From: Xylanimonas cellulosilytica DSM 15894
GTDB taxonomy: Bacteria > Actinomycetota > Actinomycetes > Actinomycetales > Cellulomonadaceae
DNA: 64,000 nucleotides
Reading direction: 5' to 3'
Assembly (NCBI RefSeq): GCF_000024965.1
Contig: NC_013530.1
Location: forward strand, 3,678,777 to 3,742,776
This document shows, in pieces, positions 1 to 7,273 of the stretch. The position numbers were made by a program, and so were the translations under genes. Positions within the stretch are counted from its first letter, which is position 1, and every line of letters starts with the position of its first letter. The notes under the pieces are model-generated. The model was not told the origin of the DNA and did no database searches. It saw nothing but the letters and a program-made list of their open reading frames with translations.

Positions 1-1571
1 AGGGGTGCGAGCAGCGCGCGGTAGGTGTCGCGCATGCGCCGCGACCAGAAGGACAGGTCGACGACGACGTCGGCGCCGTCGGCCGCGAGCGCGACGAGCC
101 GCTCCTGGACCTCCCGCTCGAACCGGGATCGGACCGGCTCGGCCAAGGGCTGCTCGCGGTGCCCGGCGGCCCAGGCGGCCGCGTCGATGGACAGCCGTAC
201 GAACCCGTCCGCCTCGAGCCGGCGGGCGTACGTCGACTTCCCGGCTCCCGCGGGCCCGCACATGAACACGATCCGGCCCATCGGGTCACCGTAGCGGAGC
301 CCGCGGGAGCCGTGTCGGGCGGGGGTGAGCCAGGCGTCGGCCGCGCTCAGGCGGGCTGCGGTCTGGGCCTGCCAGTCGGGTTCCTGGACGCGGTGCGGGC
401 CTGTGGCCAGGGAGAGGAGCACGCCCGCGATCCGGGCGTTCAGCTCGGCCGGGTCGGTGCCGCGGCGGGCCAGGTCGGCGGCGAAGGCGGCCGCGTACTC
501 GCGTGCCAGACGGCGCAGGCGGGGTCCGTCCCAGCCGGGCATGAGGGAGAGCGTCTCCAGGTGGGCGACGAGGCACGCCAGGTCGTCGGCACGGCGGCCA
601 GGGCCCGCGCTGTCGACGTCGAGCACGCCGGTGAGGCGGCCGCCCGTGAGCAGGAGCTGGGCCTCGTAGAAGTCACCGTGGGTCGGGCCGTCGTCGGGCA
701 GGCCGGCGATGCGGTCGAGAACGCGGTCGGCGAGCGTCGCGGCCCGGTCGGCCTCCGCCGGCAGCGCAGCGCCCACGAGCGTGGCGTAGTAGTCGGCGTT
801 CTCGCTCCACGCGGCACGGCGGGGCTGGTCGCACAGCTCGGCCGGCAGGCGGTCCAGCACGTCGAGCAGCTCGCGCGGGGAGGGGACGAGGCCGCCGGTC
901 CGTACGGCGTCGCGCAGCGTGGTCCCGGCGAGCGGCGCGAGCACGAGCAGGCCGTCGCCTCGGTGGTCGAGCACGTCCGGCACGGGCACGCCGGCACCGG
1001 TGAGCAGCAGGTGCCGACGGCGCAGCGCCTCGGCCTTCGCGGGGCGCAGCACCTTGAGGAAGACGCGCCCGCCGGGCGTCGTGGCCTCGACGACGGCGCG
1101 GCGCGTGGGCCGGTACGCGCGCAGGGTCGTCTCGACGGGGTGGTGCCCGAGGAGCCGTCCGACGGCGGCGGGGTCGAGCGCGGTGCGCAGCGCGGGCAGG
1201 CCGGGGTCGTCGGGGAACATCCAGACGGCGGCCGGCTGCCCGTCGACGTCGAGCGTGCGCACGCCGGGGGCGTCGTGGTGCTTAGGCCTGCCGATGCTGG
1301 CGCCGAGGGTCTCGCGGCGCAGCCCGTCGCCCCACCGCACGTCGCACCGGTAGGTGACGGTGACGGACACCCCGGGCCGATGGTCGACCTGCCGGACGCT
1401 CCACCCGACAACCTCCCCACCCCGCTCCCCCACGATCTCCGCCAACAACGCACCGCCTGAGCTCCCGATGAGCAGGTCAAGGGTGGTGTTCGGCAGTTCG
1501 TCGCTGGTTCGGCTGTCCGGAGTGCCGAAGCGGCGCCGGAGTGCCGAACCCGCCTCGGCTCGGGCCGTCAC
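1..1571 (-). CDS. Phosphotransferase (APH/maltokinase-like) fused to P-loop kinase, 3' end outside window
   Basis: One uninterrupted frame runs from GTG 1571 to the window edge (at least 523 codons). The first ~425 residues resemble the aminoglycoside-phosphotransferase fold: a VFLKVLRP strand with the ATP-binding lysine, the Brenner motif THGDFYEAQ as catalytic loop, and VLDVDSAGPG as metal-binding loop. Codon-for-codon translation shows no stop before a second domain beginning near residue 431, MGRIVFMCGPAGAGKSTYA, a Walker A of small AAA/zeta-toxin-type kinases, followed by VVVDLSFWSRRMRD. The GTG overlaps the stop of the upstream VOC gene, suggesting co-transcription. No clear ribosome site precedes either the GTG or the internal ATG at 281. 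Fused APH/ATP-binding proteins are known in actinobacteria. The substrate is unknown and antibiotic resistance should not be assumed. Confidence 0.75.
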   Translation of the reverse strand, partial: MTARAEAGSALRRRFGTPDSRTSDELPNTTLDLLIGSSGGALLAEIVGERGGEVVGWSVRQVDHRPGVSVTVTYRCDVRWGDGLRRETLGASIGRPKHHDAPGVRTLDVDGQPAAVWMFPDDPGLPALRTALDPAAVGRLLGHHPVETTLRAYRPTRRAVVEATTPGGRVFLKVLRPAKAEALRRRHLLLTGAGVPVPDVLDHRGDGLLVLAPLAGTTLRDAVRTGGLVPSPRELLDVLDRLPAELCDQPRRAAWSENADYYATLVGAALPAEADRAATLADRVLDRIAGLPDDGPTHGDFYEAQLLLTGGRLTGVLDVDSAGPGRRADDLACLVAHLETLSLMPGWDGPRLRRLAREYAAAFAADLARRGTDPAELNARIAGVLLSLATGPHRVQEPDWQAQTAARLSAADAWLTPARHGSRGLRYGDPMGRIVFMCGPAGAGKSTYARRLEADGFVRLSIDAAAWAAGHREQPLAEPVRSRFEREVQERLVALAADGADVVVDLSFWSRRMRDTYRALLAP

Positions 1572-2122
1572 TTCTGCGTGCGCGGGTCGTGGAGGGTGTC
1601 CATCGCTTCCAGGAGGGTGGCCTGGAGGTACGTCAGCTCGGGGGTGGCGAAGGCTTCCCAGGACAGGTCGACCTCCTCGGTCCACACCTCCTCGCCGGCG
1701 GGCTCGTCCCAGAGGGTCGTCGGGTTGTGCTTGTAGACCCACCACAGGTGGCCGTACGGGTCGGCGAAGCGGGAGAAGACGTCGCCCCACACGTCGGTGG
1801 GCTCGGTGACGATGCGGGCGCCGCGGGCGACGGCGCGCTCCAGGGTGGCCTCGACGTCGTCGACGTACACGCGCACGAACGCCGGGGTGTACGGCCAGTG
1901 CGGCTTGCGGTCCGCGACGGTGAGCAGCGAGTCCCCGACGAGCAGCTCCGAGTGCAGCACGAGCCCGTCGACGTCCTGCGTGCGGGCCTGCGGCACCTCG
2001 ACCGCACCGAACACCTCGACGAGGAAGGCGATGAGGCCTTCGGCGTCGTCGGACATGATGAACGGCGCGAGGGTGGCGGAGCCGGCGGGCGCGGCGGGGA
2101 CGGACGCTGCGGGGACGGACAT
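1568..2122 (-). CDS. VOC-superfamily (glyoxalase/bleomycin-resistance fold) protein
   Basis: This 184-residue protein has the paired beta-alpha-beta-beta-beta layout of vicinal-oxygen-chelate proteins. LAPFIMSDDAEGLIAFLVEVF opens the first module, and VRVYVDDVEATLERAVARGA with FADPYGHLWWVYKH closes the second. It is of the PhnB-like type that often lacks a complete metal site, so an enzymatic role is uncertain. The C-terminal ~40 residues are an extra tail without a recognised motif. The ATG is preceded by AGAGGAAAG at good distance. The stop overlaps the start of the phosphotransferase gene, so the two probably form an operon. Confidence 0.8.
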   Translation of the reverse strand: MSVPAASVPAAPAGSATLAPFIMSDDAEGLIAFLVEVFGAVEVPQARTQDVDGLVLHSELLVGDSLLTVADRKPHWPYTPAFVRVYVDDVEATLERAVARGARIVTEPTDVWGDVFSRFADPYGHLWWVYKHNPTTLWDEPAGEEVWTEEVDLSWEAFATPELTYLQATLLEAMDTLHDPRTQK

Positions 2123-2288
2123 GGGGGGCTTTCCTCTCGGTCGACCCTTCGACCATGACCGTTCCCGCGCCCCGCCGTCGCCGACTGGCCGAGGGCACCA
2201 CGCCCGGTGTCGCGCTGCGCTTGTCAGCCGTGACCAGGCGCGTCATCCGCGCCAGCGGAGGTGGTGCCCGCGTGCCAGCGCCCGGCCG

Positions 2289-3092
2289 TCAGGTCCAGCG
2301 GAACAGTCGGATCCCGATGGGCAGCAGCACCGCCGTCCACACCACCATGACGACCACCTGGACCAGCGGGAAGCCGTCCTCGAACCAGCCCGCCGTCATG
2401 GCCTGCGAGGCCGCGCCGAGCGGGGTGAACTTGCCGATCACGCGCAGCGCGTCGGGCATGATCGGCCCGGGCGTCCACATGCCGGCGAGCAGCAGCATCG
2501 GGAAGTAGACCGGCATCGAGACCGCCGACGCCGTCGAGGCGCGTGGCACGCGGGCCGCGATCACGGTGCCCGCGGCGAACATCGCGGCCAGGCCGAGCGC
2601 GAACGACAGCACGACGACGCCGAGCTGCTGCGGCCGGGCCAGCCCGAACACGAGCTGCCCTGCGACCAGGGCGATCACGGAGGCCGCGAGGGTCGCCCCG
2701 AGGTTGATGAGGTAGTGGCTCACGATGAGACCCTGCGGCCGCATCGGGGTGGTGGACAGGCGGCGCAGCACGCCCTTCTCCCGCATGGCGCCGAAGGTCG
2801 CCGGCATCACGGTCAGCGCGGCCGTGGCGAGCGCGGCGGCCAGCACCGTCGGCACGTACACCGCCACGGGGGTCAGTCCGGCCCAGACGGTCGACGCCGG
2901 TGCGTCGATCGGGTCCCGCATCCCGGGGATGACCAGGCCGATGCCGACGAGCAGCACCGTGGGGAAGGCCAGCCCGAAGAACACGGCGGCGCCGTCGCGC
3001 AGCCAGACCTTGGTCTCGGTGCGCAGCAGGGTGGGGAAGCCGCGCCAGCCGTGGGACCGGGTGGCGGGCGCGGGGGCGGTGAGGGCGGTCAT
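2289..3092 (-). CDS. ABC-2 type transporter permease
   Basis: A 267-residue membrane protein with six predicted helices in the ABC-2/DrrB arrangement. It has a cytoplasmic N-terminus, a first helix FFGLAFPTVLLVGIGLVIPG, and a central REKGVLRRLSTTPMRPQ coupling segment typical of drug or antibiotic exporters. The ATG at 3092 overlaps the stop of the ATPase gene upstream (ATGA) and has GGAAGGAG before it, so translational coupling is likely. It is the last gene of the operon that begins at 6282. Inference: it exports a hydrophobic compound with the ATPase at 3089-4084. Confidence 0.85.
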   Translation of the reverse strand: MTALTAPAPATRSHGWRGFPTLLRTETKVWLRDGAAVFFGLAFPTVLLVGIGLVIPGMRDPIDAPASTVWAGLTPVAVYVPTVLAAALATAALTVMPATFGAMREKGVLRRLSTTPMRPQGLIVSHYLINLGATLAASVIALVAGQLVFGLARPQQLGVVVLSFALGLAAMFAAGTVIAARVPRASTASAVSMPVYFPMLLLAGMWTPGPIMPDALRVIGKFTPLGAASQAMTAGWFEDGFPLVQVVVMVVWTAVLLPIGIRLFRWT

Positions 3093-4084
3093 CGGGATGC
3101 TCCTTCCAGGCTGGGGGCCTGCGTGGTCTCGGGGTCGTAGGCGCGGCCGGTCACGGCCACGAACACGTCCTCCAGCGTGCGGGTGACGGTCCGCACGTCC
3201 TGCGGGACGACGTCGGCGGCCGCGAGCGCCGGCACGACGGCGAACAGCACGCGGCGGGTGCCGCGCACCTCGACCTCGTCGCCGGCCCGCTCGACGGCGG
3301 CGACGTCGGGGGTACCGGCCAGCGGTGCGAGCGCGGCGAGGGTGCGCTCCAGGTCGCCGGGGGCGGGCTGCAGGCGCACGGCACGGGAGTCGTCGAGCCC
3401 GTCGACGAGCTCGGCGGGGGTGCCGGCGGCGACGATGCGGCCGCCGTCGATGATGACGAGCCGGTCGCACAGCCGTTCGGCCTCGTCCATGAAGTGGGTG
3501 ACGAGCAGGATGGTGACGCCGGTGGCGCGCACGCGTTCGACCAGCTCCCAGGTGGCCCGCCGGGCGGCGGGGTCGAGGCCGGTGGTGAGCTCGTCGAGGA
3601 TGGCGACCTTGGGCCGCCCGACAAGGGCCAGCGCGATGGAGAGGCGCTGCTTCTGCCCGCCGGACAGCTTGGCGAACTGGGTGCGCCGCTTGTCCTGCAG
3701 GTCGAGCAGGGTGAGCAGCTCGTCGACATCGGCCGGGTCGGAGTAGAACGCGGCGTACAGGCGCAGCGCCTCCTCGACCGTGATCTTGTCCTGGAGCTGC
3801 GACTCCTGGAGCTGGATGCCCAGGTCGTCGCGGATGCGTTCCGGGGAGGTCTGCGGGTCGGCGCCCAGCACGCGCAGGGTGCCGCCGTCGGCGTCACGCA
3901 GGCCGGCGAGGCACTCGACGGTGGTGGTCTTCCCGGCCCCGTTGGGGCCGAGGATCCCGAAGATCTCGCCGGGGGCGACGGTGAAGCTGACGTCGTGCAC
4001 GCCGGGGGCGGGGCGGGTGGCCGCGCCGGAGCCGGAGGCGTACGTCTTGCGGAGGTTGGTGACCTCCACGACGGGGGTGGTCAT
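3089..4084 (-). CDS. ABC transporter ATP-binding protein (DrrA/CcmA type)
   Basis: This 331-residue ATPase pairs with the ABC-2 permease that overlaps its stop codon. Walker A is GILGPNGAGKTTT, the signature is KLSGGQKQRLSIALAL, Walker B reads VAILDELTTGLDP, and the H-loop is LLVTHFMDEAERL. The ~100-residue C-terminal extension after the nucleotide-binding domain is typical of the DrrA subfamily. It lies in the GntR-led operon, 31 bases after the preceding permease gene. The family drives export of drugs, lipids or peptides. The specific cargo cannot be told from sequence. Confidence 0.9.
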   Translation of the reverse strand: MTTPVVEVTNLRKTYASGSGAATRPAPGVHDVSFTVAPGEIFGILGPNGAGKTTTVECLAGLRDADGGTLRVLGADPQTSPERIRDDLGIQLQESQLQDKITVEEALRLYAAFYSDPADVDELLTLLDLQDKRRTQFAKLSGGQKQRLSIALALVGRPKVAILDELTTGLDPAARRATWELVERVRATGVTILLVTHFMDEAERLCDRLVIIDGGRIVAAGTPAELVDGLDDSRAVRLQPAPGDLERTLAALAPLAGTPDVAAVERAGDEVEVRGTRRVLFAVVPALAAADVVPQDVRTVTRTLEDVFVAVTGRAYDPETTQAPSLEGASR

Positions 4085-4115
4085 GGTTCTCCTCTTCTCC
4101 TCGATCAGGGTCGGG

Positions 4116-4913
4116 TCAGGTGGGCGGACGGAGCTGGAGGTGGCGCAGGCGCAGCCACAGCCAGCCGGTCGCCAGGGTCAGGACGGCGAGCCCGGCGAGG
4201 ACGCCGACGACGACGCCGGCCGCGCCGTCGGGCAGCCAGTGCTCGACGACCCAGACGCCGAGGGAATGGCCGCCGGTGCCGGTCCGGGTGACGGTCTCGA
4301 CGGTGGCCAGGGTGAGCAGCCCGACGAAGACGGCGGCGACGACGGTGCGCAGGACGCGCACGCCGAGGAAGGAGGCCGCGACGGCCGCGCCGGTGAGCGC
4401 GTACCCGGCGACGGCGATCCCCTCGCCGAGCGCGCCCAGCACCGCCGTGCCCAGCACACCGGTGCTGCCGGTCGCGTACCCGACGGGAGCCTCCCAGCTC
4501 CAGCCGAGCCCGGTGAACAGGGCGCGCTCCCCCAGCAGGGCGACGCCGTACAGCAGCCCGTACGCGACCCCGGCCACGCCGGAACCGACGACGACGCCGC
4601 GGAACAGGCTGCGACGGGTGCCGCCGGCGGCGAGGTGCACGGCCGCGAGGTTGTAGGTGGTGCCGATCGCCAGGGAGAACGCGACCCAGCGGGCGCTGTA
4701 CCCGGTGGCGTACAGCACCCCACCGTCCATCTGCTCGCCGGCCCGGTCGAAGAGCAGCGGGACGACGACGGCGACCAGGCCGAAGACCACCCAGAAGGCG
4801 GCGGCGAAGATGAGGTGCCCGATGCTGGCGTAGCGGGCGGCAGCACGGGTCGCGGCGCGGCGGACCCGGCCGGTCCGGGCGGCGCGTTCCGCGGGGGTGA
4901 CGGTGGCGTTCAT
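4116..4913 (-). CDS. Membrane protein, probable permease partner of the 4910-5917 ATPase
   Basis: A 265-residue protein with about six membrane helices (for example IGHLIFAAAFWVVFGLVAVV and GVVVGVLAGLAVLTLATGWL). It has no recognised catalytic motif. Its start overlaps the stop of the ATPase gene by four bases, the usual arrangement for an ABC permease and its motor, and the polypeptide resembles small exporter permeases found in YtrA-regulated operons. The assignment as permease is inferred from position and hydrophobicity only. Confidence 0.65.
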   Translation of the reverse strand: MNATVTPAERAARTGRVRRAATRAAARYASIGHLIFAAAFWVVFGLVAVVVPLLFDRAGEQMDGGVLYATGYSARWVAFSLAIGTTYNLAAVHLAAGGTRRSLFRGVVVGSGVAGVAYGLLYGVALLGERALFTGLGWSWEAPVGYATGSTGVLGTAVLGALGEGIAVAGYALTGAAVAASFLGVRVLRTVVAAVFVGLLTLATVETVTRTGTGGHSLGVWVVEHWLPDGAAGVVVGVLAGLAVLTLATGWLWLRLRHLQLRPPT

Positions 4914-5917
4914 CGGGTGGCTCCCTTCGGGGCGGCCGCATCGTGGCCTGCGGGTGCTTGCGGGCCGGTCGTCAGGCGCACGACGAGGTCCTGCAGGGGG
5001 ACCGCGCCGACGTCGACGCCCGCGGCACGCGCCGCGCCGTCGTCGGCCTGTCCCTCCAGCGTGACCTGCACGGTGCTGCCGAGCTGCTGGCGGTGCAGCA
5101 CCCGCCGCCCCGCGGCGAGCCGGTCGACGGCGGCGGCCGGGCCGGTGAGGCTGTGCCCGCGCTCACGCATGATCTCGGCGGGCTCGGCGAGCAGCACGCG
5201 GCCACGGTGCAGCACGACGACGTCCTCGAAGAGCCGCTCGACCTCCTCGACCAGGTGGCTGGACAGCAGGATCGTGCGCGGGTGGGCGGCGTAGTCCGCG
5301 AGGATCTCGTCGTAGAACGCGTACCGGGTGGGGGCGTCCATGCCGAGGTACACCTCGTCAAAGATGGTCAGCGGGGCCCGTGAGGCCAGGCCGATGGTGG
5401 CGCCGAGGGCGGAGCGCTTGCCGCGGGACAGCGCGGTCGGCTTGCGGCGCGTGTCGATCTCGAACAGGTCGAGCAGCCGCCCGGCGAGGTCGGCGTCCCA
5501 GTCGGGCCGCACCGCCGCGTAGTGCCACAGGTTCGCTGAGACGCGCTCGTCCGTCATCAGGTCACCGGACTCGCGCACGAGCTGCGTGCCGGAGGCGGTC
5601 CACGGGTTCTCCCACGGGTCCTCCTCTTGGCCCTGCGGCCCGACGACGACGCTGCCGGACGTGGGCCGGACGTACCCGGCGAGGAGCTGCAGCAGCGTCG
5701 TCTTGCCGGCGCCGTTGCGGCCCAGAATGCCGGTGATGACGCCCGGGCGCAGGGTCAGCGACGCGCTGTCGAGGGCGTTCACGCCGCCCGGGCCGCGGTT
5801 GCCGAGACGCAGGACGTCGCCGCTCAGGGTGGCCGCGCGTTCGCGTCCGTAGCGCACCGTCACCCCGTCGAGGCGGGCCGCGAAGGGCGGGATCGTGGGG
5901 GTCTCTGCGGTGTTCAT
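4910..5917 (-). CDS. ABC transporter ATP-binding protein with degenerate signature motif
   Basis: This 335-residue ATPase has Walker A GILGRNGAGKTTL, Walker B LTIFDEVYLGMD and H-loop LLSSHLVEEVERL. The signature is LSRGKRSALG rather than LSGGQ, and a PWENPW insertion lies between Walker A and the Q-loop region. Such departures are common in BceA/YtrB-like exporters governed by GntR regulators. It overlaps the gntR stop upstream and the permease start downstream by four bases each. It likely forms the first of two ABC systems in this operon. The cargo is unknown; cell-wall-active peptides are a possibility by analogy with YtrA systems. Confidence 0.85.
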   Translation of the reverse strand: MNTAETPTIPPFAARLDGVTVRYGRERAATLSGDVLRLGNRGPGGVNALDSASLTLRPGVITGILGRNGAGKTTLLQLLAGYVRPTSGSVVVGPQGQEEDPWENPWTASGTQLVRESGDLMTDERVSANLWHYAAVRPDWDADLAGRLLDLFEIDTRRKPTALSRGKRSALGATIGLASRAPLTIFDEVYLGMDAPTRYAFYDEILADYAAHPRTILLSSHLVEEVERLFEDVVVLHRGRVLLAEPAEIMRERGHSLTGPAAAVDRLAAGRRVLHRQQLGSTVQVTLEGQADDGAARAAGVDVGAVPLQDLVVRLTTGPQAPAGHDAAAPKGATR

Positions 5918-6282
5918 CGGTGGCCCTTCCCGGCGCTGCCGAGCACGTAGGCGACGATCTCGTCGGCGGGGATGTCGAGCAGGTCGGCCTGGGCGAGCGC
6001 CGGGGCCAGGACCTGCTCGAAGTAGTCCTTGCGGTGGGTGGTCAGCAGGCGCTCGCGGGCGCCGGGGGCGACGAACATGCCCAGCCCGCGGCGCTTGTAG
6101 AGCACCCCTTCGTCGACGAGGGTGGCGAACGCCTTCTGCGCGGTGGCGGGGTTGATGCGGAACTGGGTGGCGAACTGGGTGGTGGACATGACCTGTGACT
6201 CCTCCTCGAGCTCGCCTGCGAGCACCTGCGCCCGGATCAGCTGCGCGATCTGGACGTAGATGGGCTCGGGGCCGTCGAACAC
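5914..6282 (-). CDS. GntR-family (YtrA subfamily) transcriptional regulator
   Basis: A 122-residue regulator. The N-terminal winged helix-turn-helix is visible as PIYVQIAQLIRAQVLAGEL and INPATAQKAFATLVDEGVL, followed by RRGLGMFVAPGA. The C-terminal part is only ~45 residues, the short tail that defines YtrA-type GntR proteins. The GTG start has GGCAGGAG seven bases upstream. It is the first gene of an operon with two ABC systems. A long inverted repeat (6289-6340) covers its promoter and ribosome-site region and is the obvious candidate operator, implying autoregulation of the whole operon. Confidence 0.9.
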   Translation of the reverse strand: MFDGPEPIYVQIAQLIRAQVLAGELEEESQVMSTTQFATQFRINPATAQKAFATLVDEGVLYKRRGLGMFVAPGARERLLTTHRKDYFEQVLAPALAQADLLDIPADEIVAYVLGSAGKGHR

Positions 6283-6288
6283 GGGGAC

Positions 6289-6340
6289 TCCTGCCGTTCA
6301 GTGGTTCGTTACTCGACTAATGAACCACTGAACGGCAGGA
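6289..6340 (-). promoter_or_regulatory. Inverted repeat with 19-bp perfect arms before the gntR-ABC operon
   Basis: The arms at 6289-6307 and 6322-6340 are exact reverse complements (TCCTGCCGTTCAGTGGTTC and its complement) around a 14-base loop. The arm nearest gntR contains the ribosome site, so the structure could be an operator, an RNA hairpin that masks translation, or a terminator for the gene at 6382-7065. No T-run follows it on either strand. Confidence 0.7.
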
Positions 6341-6381
6341 TGCGCAAGAGGCAGGGCAGCACACGCCGCCGCTGCCGACTC

Positions 6382-7065
6382 TCAGCGCCGCCGTGCACGC
6401 ATCGCCGTGACCACCTCCGCGACCGTGAGGAACGACGGCCAGAGCGCGAAGCCGAACATCCCGCCGTAGAACACGCCGGGCAACGGCAGCAGCGCCGCCG
6501 CGCAGAGGGCGCCGAGCACCACGCTGAGCCAGCCGAACCACGCTCCGAGCCGCCGGGTACGCAGCACGAGCACACCGGTGCCGACGAGCAGGATCGCCTT
6601 GATCACGAGCGTCGTGACGGCCAGCGTGTCGCCCGCGAGACCGATCGCGAAGAACGCCTCGACCATCGCATCGGCAGGCTGGAACCGGGCGCCGTCGAGC
6701 ACGGGCAGGGCAGCGAACGCCATCGACACGAGCAGCCACGCCGCGCTGAGCAGGCCCGCACCGAACACGGCATCCGGCAGCCAGGTCGGCCGCGCGGCGG
6801 CGAACATCGCGCGCAGGTGTGCCGCGACGAGCACGAGCGCCGCCGCGGCGAGAGCGCCCGAGAGCGCGTAGAACGTGATGGCGTCGACGTTCGCCTCGTA
6901 GAACGTCCGCAGCGCGTCCGCCGTCGGGTCCGCCGGTGCCTCGGGCGGGTTCGCGGCGAACAGGAACACCGTGACGAGGACTCCGGCGAAGGCGACGGGG
7001 CGGATGCGGTGCCTCGGCGCCACCCCCTCGGCGGTGCGGGCCTCCGAAACTTCTGACGCGGTCAT
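6382..7065 (-). CDS. Multi-pass membrane protein of unknown function
   Basis: A 227-residue protein with about seven hydrophobic segments, including ITFYALSGALAAAALVLVAA and ALWPSFLTVAEVVTAM near the end. I recognise no catalytic or transport motif. The ATG is preceded by CAGGAGGA. It lies divergent to the sensor-kinase gene at 7274 and 100 bp upstream of gntR on the same strand, separated from it by the inverted repeat. It could belong to the regulon of the two-component system, but the sequence does not show this. Confidence 0.7.
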   Translation of the reverse strand: MTASEVSEARTAEGVAPRHRIRPVAFAGVLVTVFLFAANPPEAPADPTADALRTFYEANVDAITFYALSGALAAAALVLVAAHLRAMFAAARPTWLPDAVFGAGLLSAAWLLVSMAFAALPVLDGARFQPADAMVEAFFAIGLAGDTLAVTTLVIKAILLVGTGVLVLRTRRLGAWFGWLSVVLGALCAAALLPLPGVFYGGMFGFALWPSFLTVAEVVTAMRARRR

Positions 7066-7273
7066 GACTCCTCCTGTCGTGAGGGCGGACTGTTCCGCCG
7101 AACCTCACGGTGGCGCCGGCGCACGACCGGTCGGCAGGGGCGGGTAACCCGTCTCGGTCCCGCGACGACGTCCCGCACCGGGACGCTGCACGGGACATCC
7201 GTCCCTCGCCCGGCGAACCCCGCCATCCCTAGACTGACGGCGACGCAGCCGCGCACACCGACGGAGGGTGAGG

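Noticed and set aside
279..281. Separate start for the kinase domain at ATG 281
   Set aside because: No ribosome site is visible and the upstream frame is open without a stop, so fusion is the simpler reading. It cannot be excluded.
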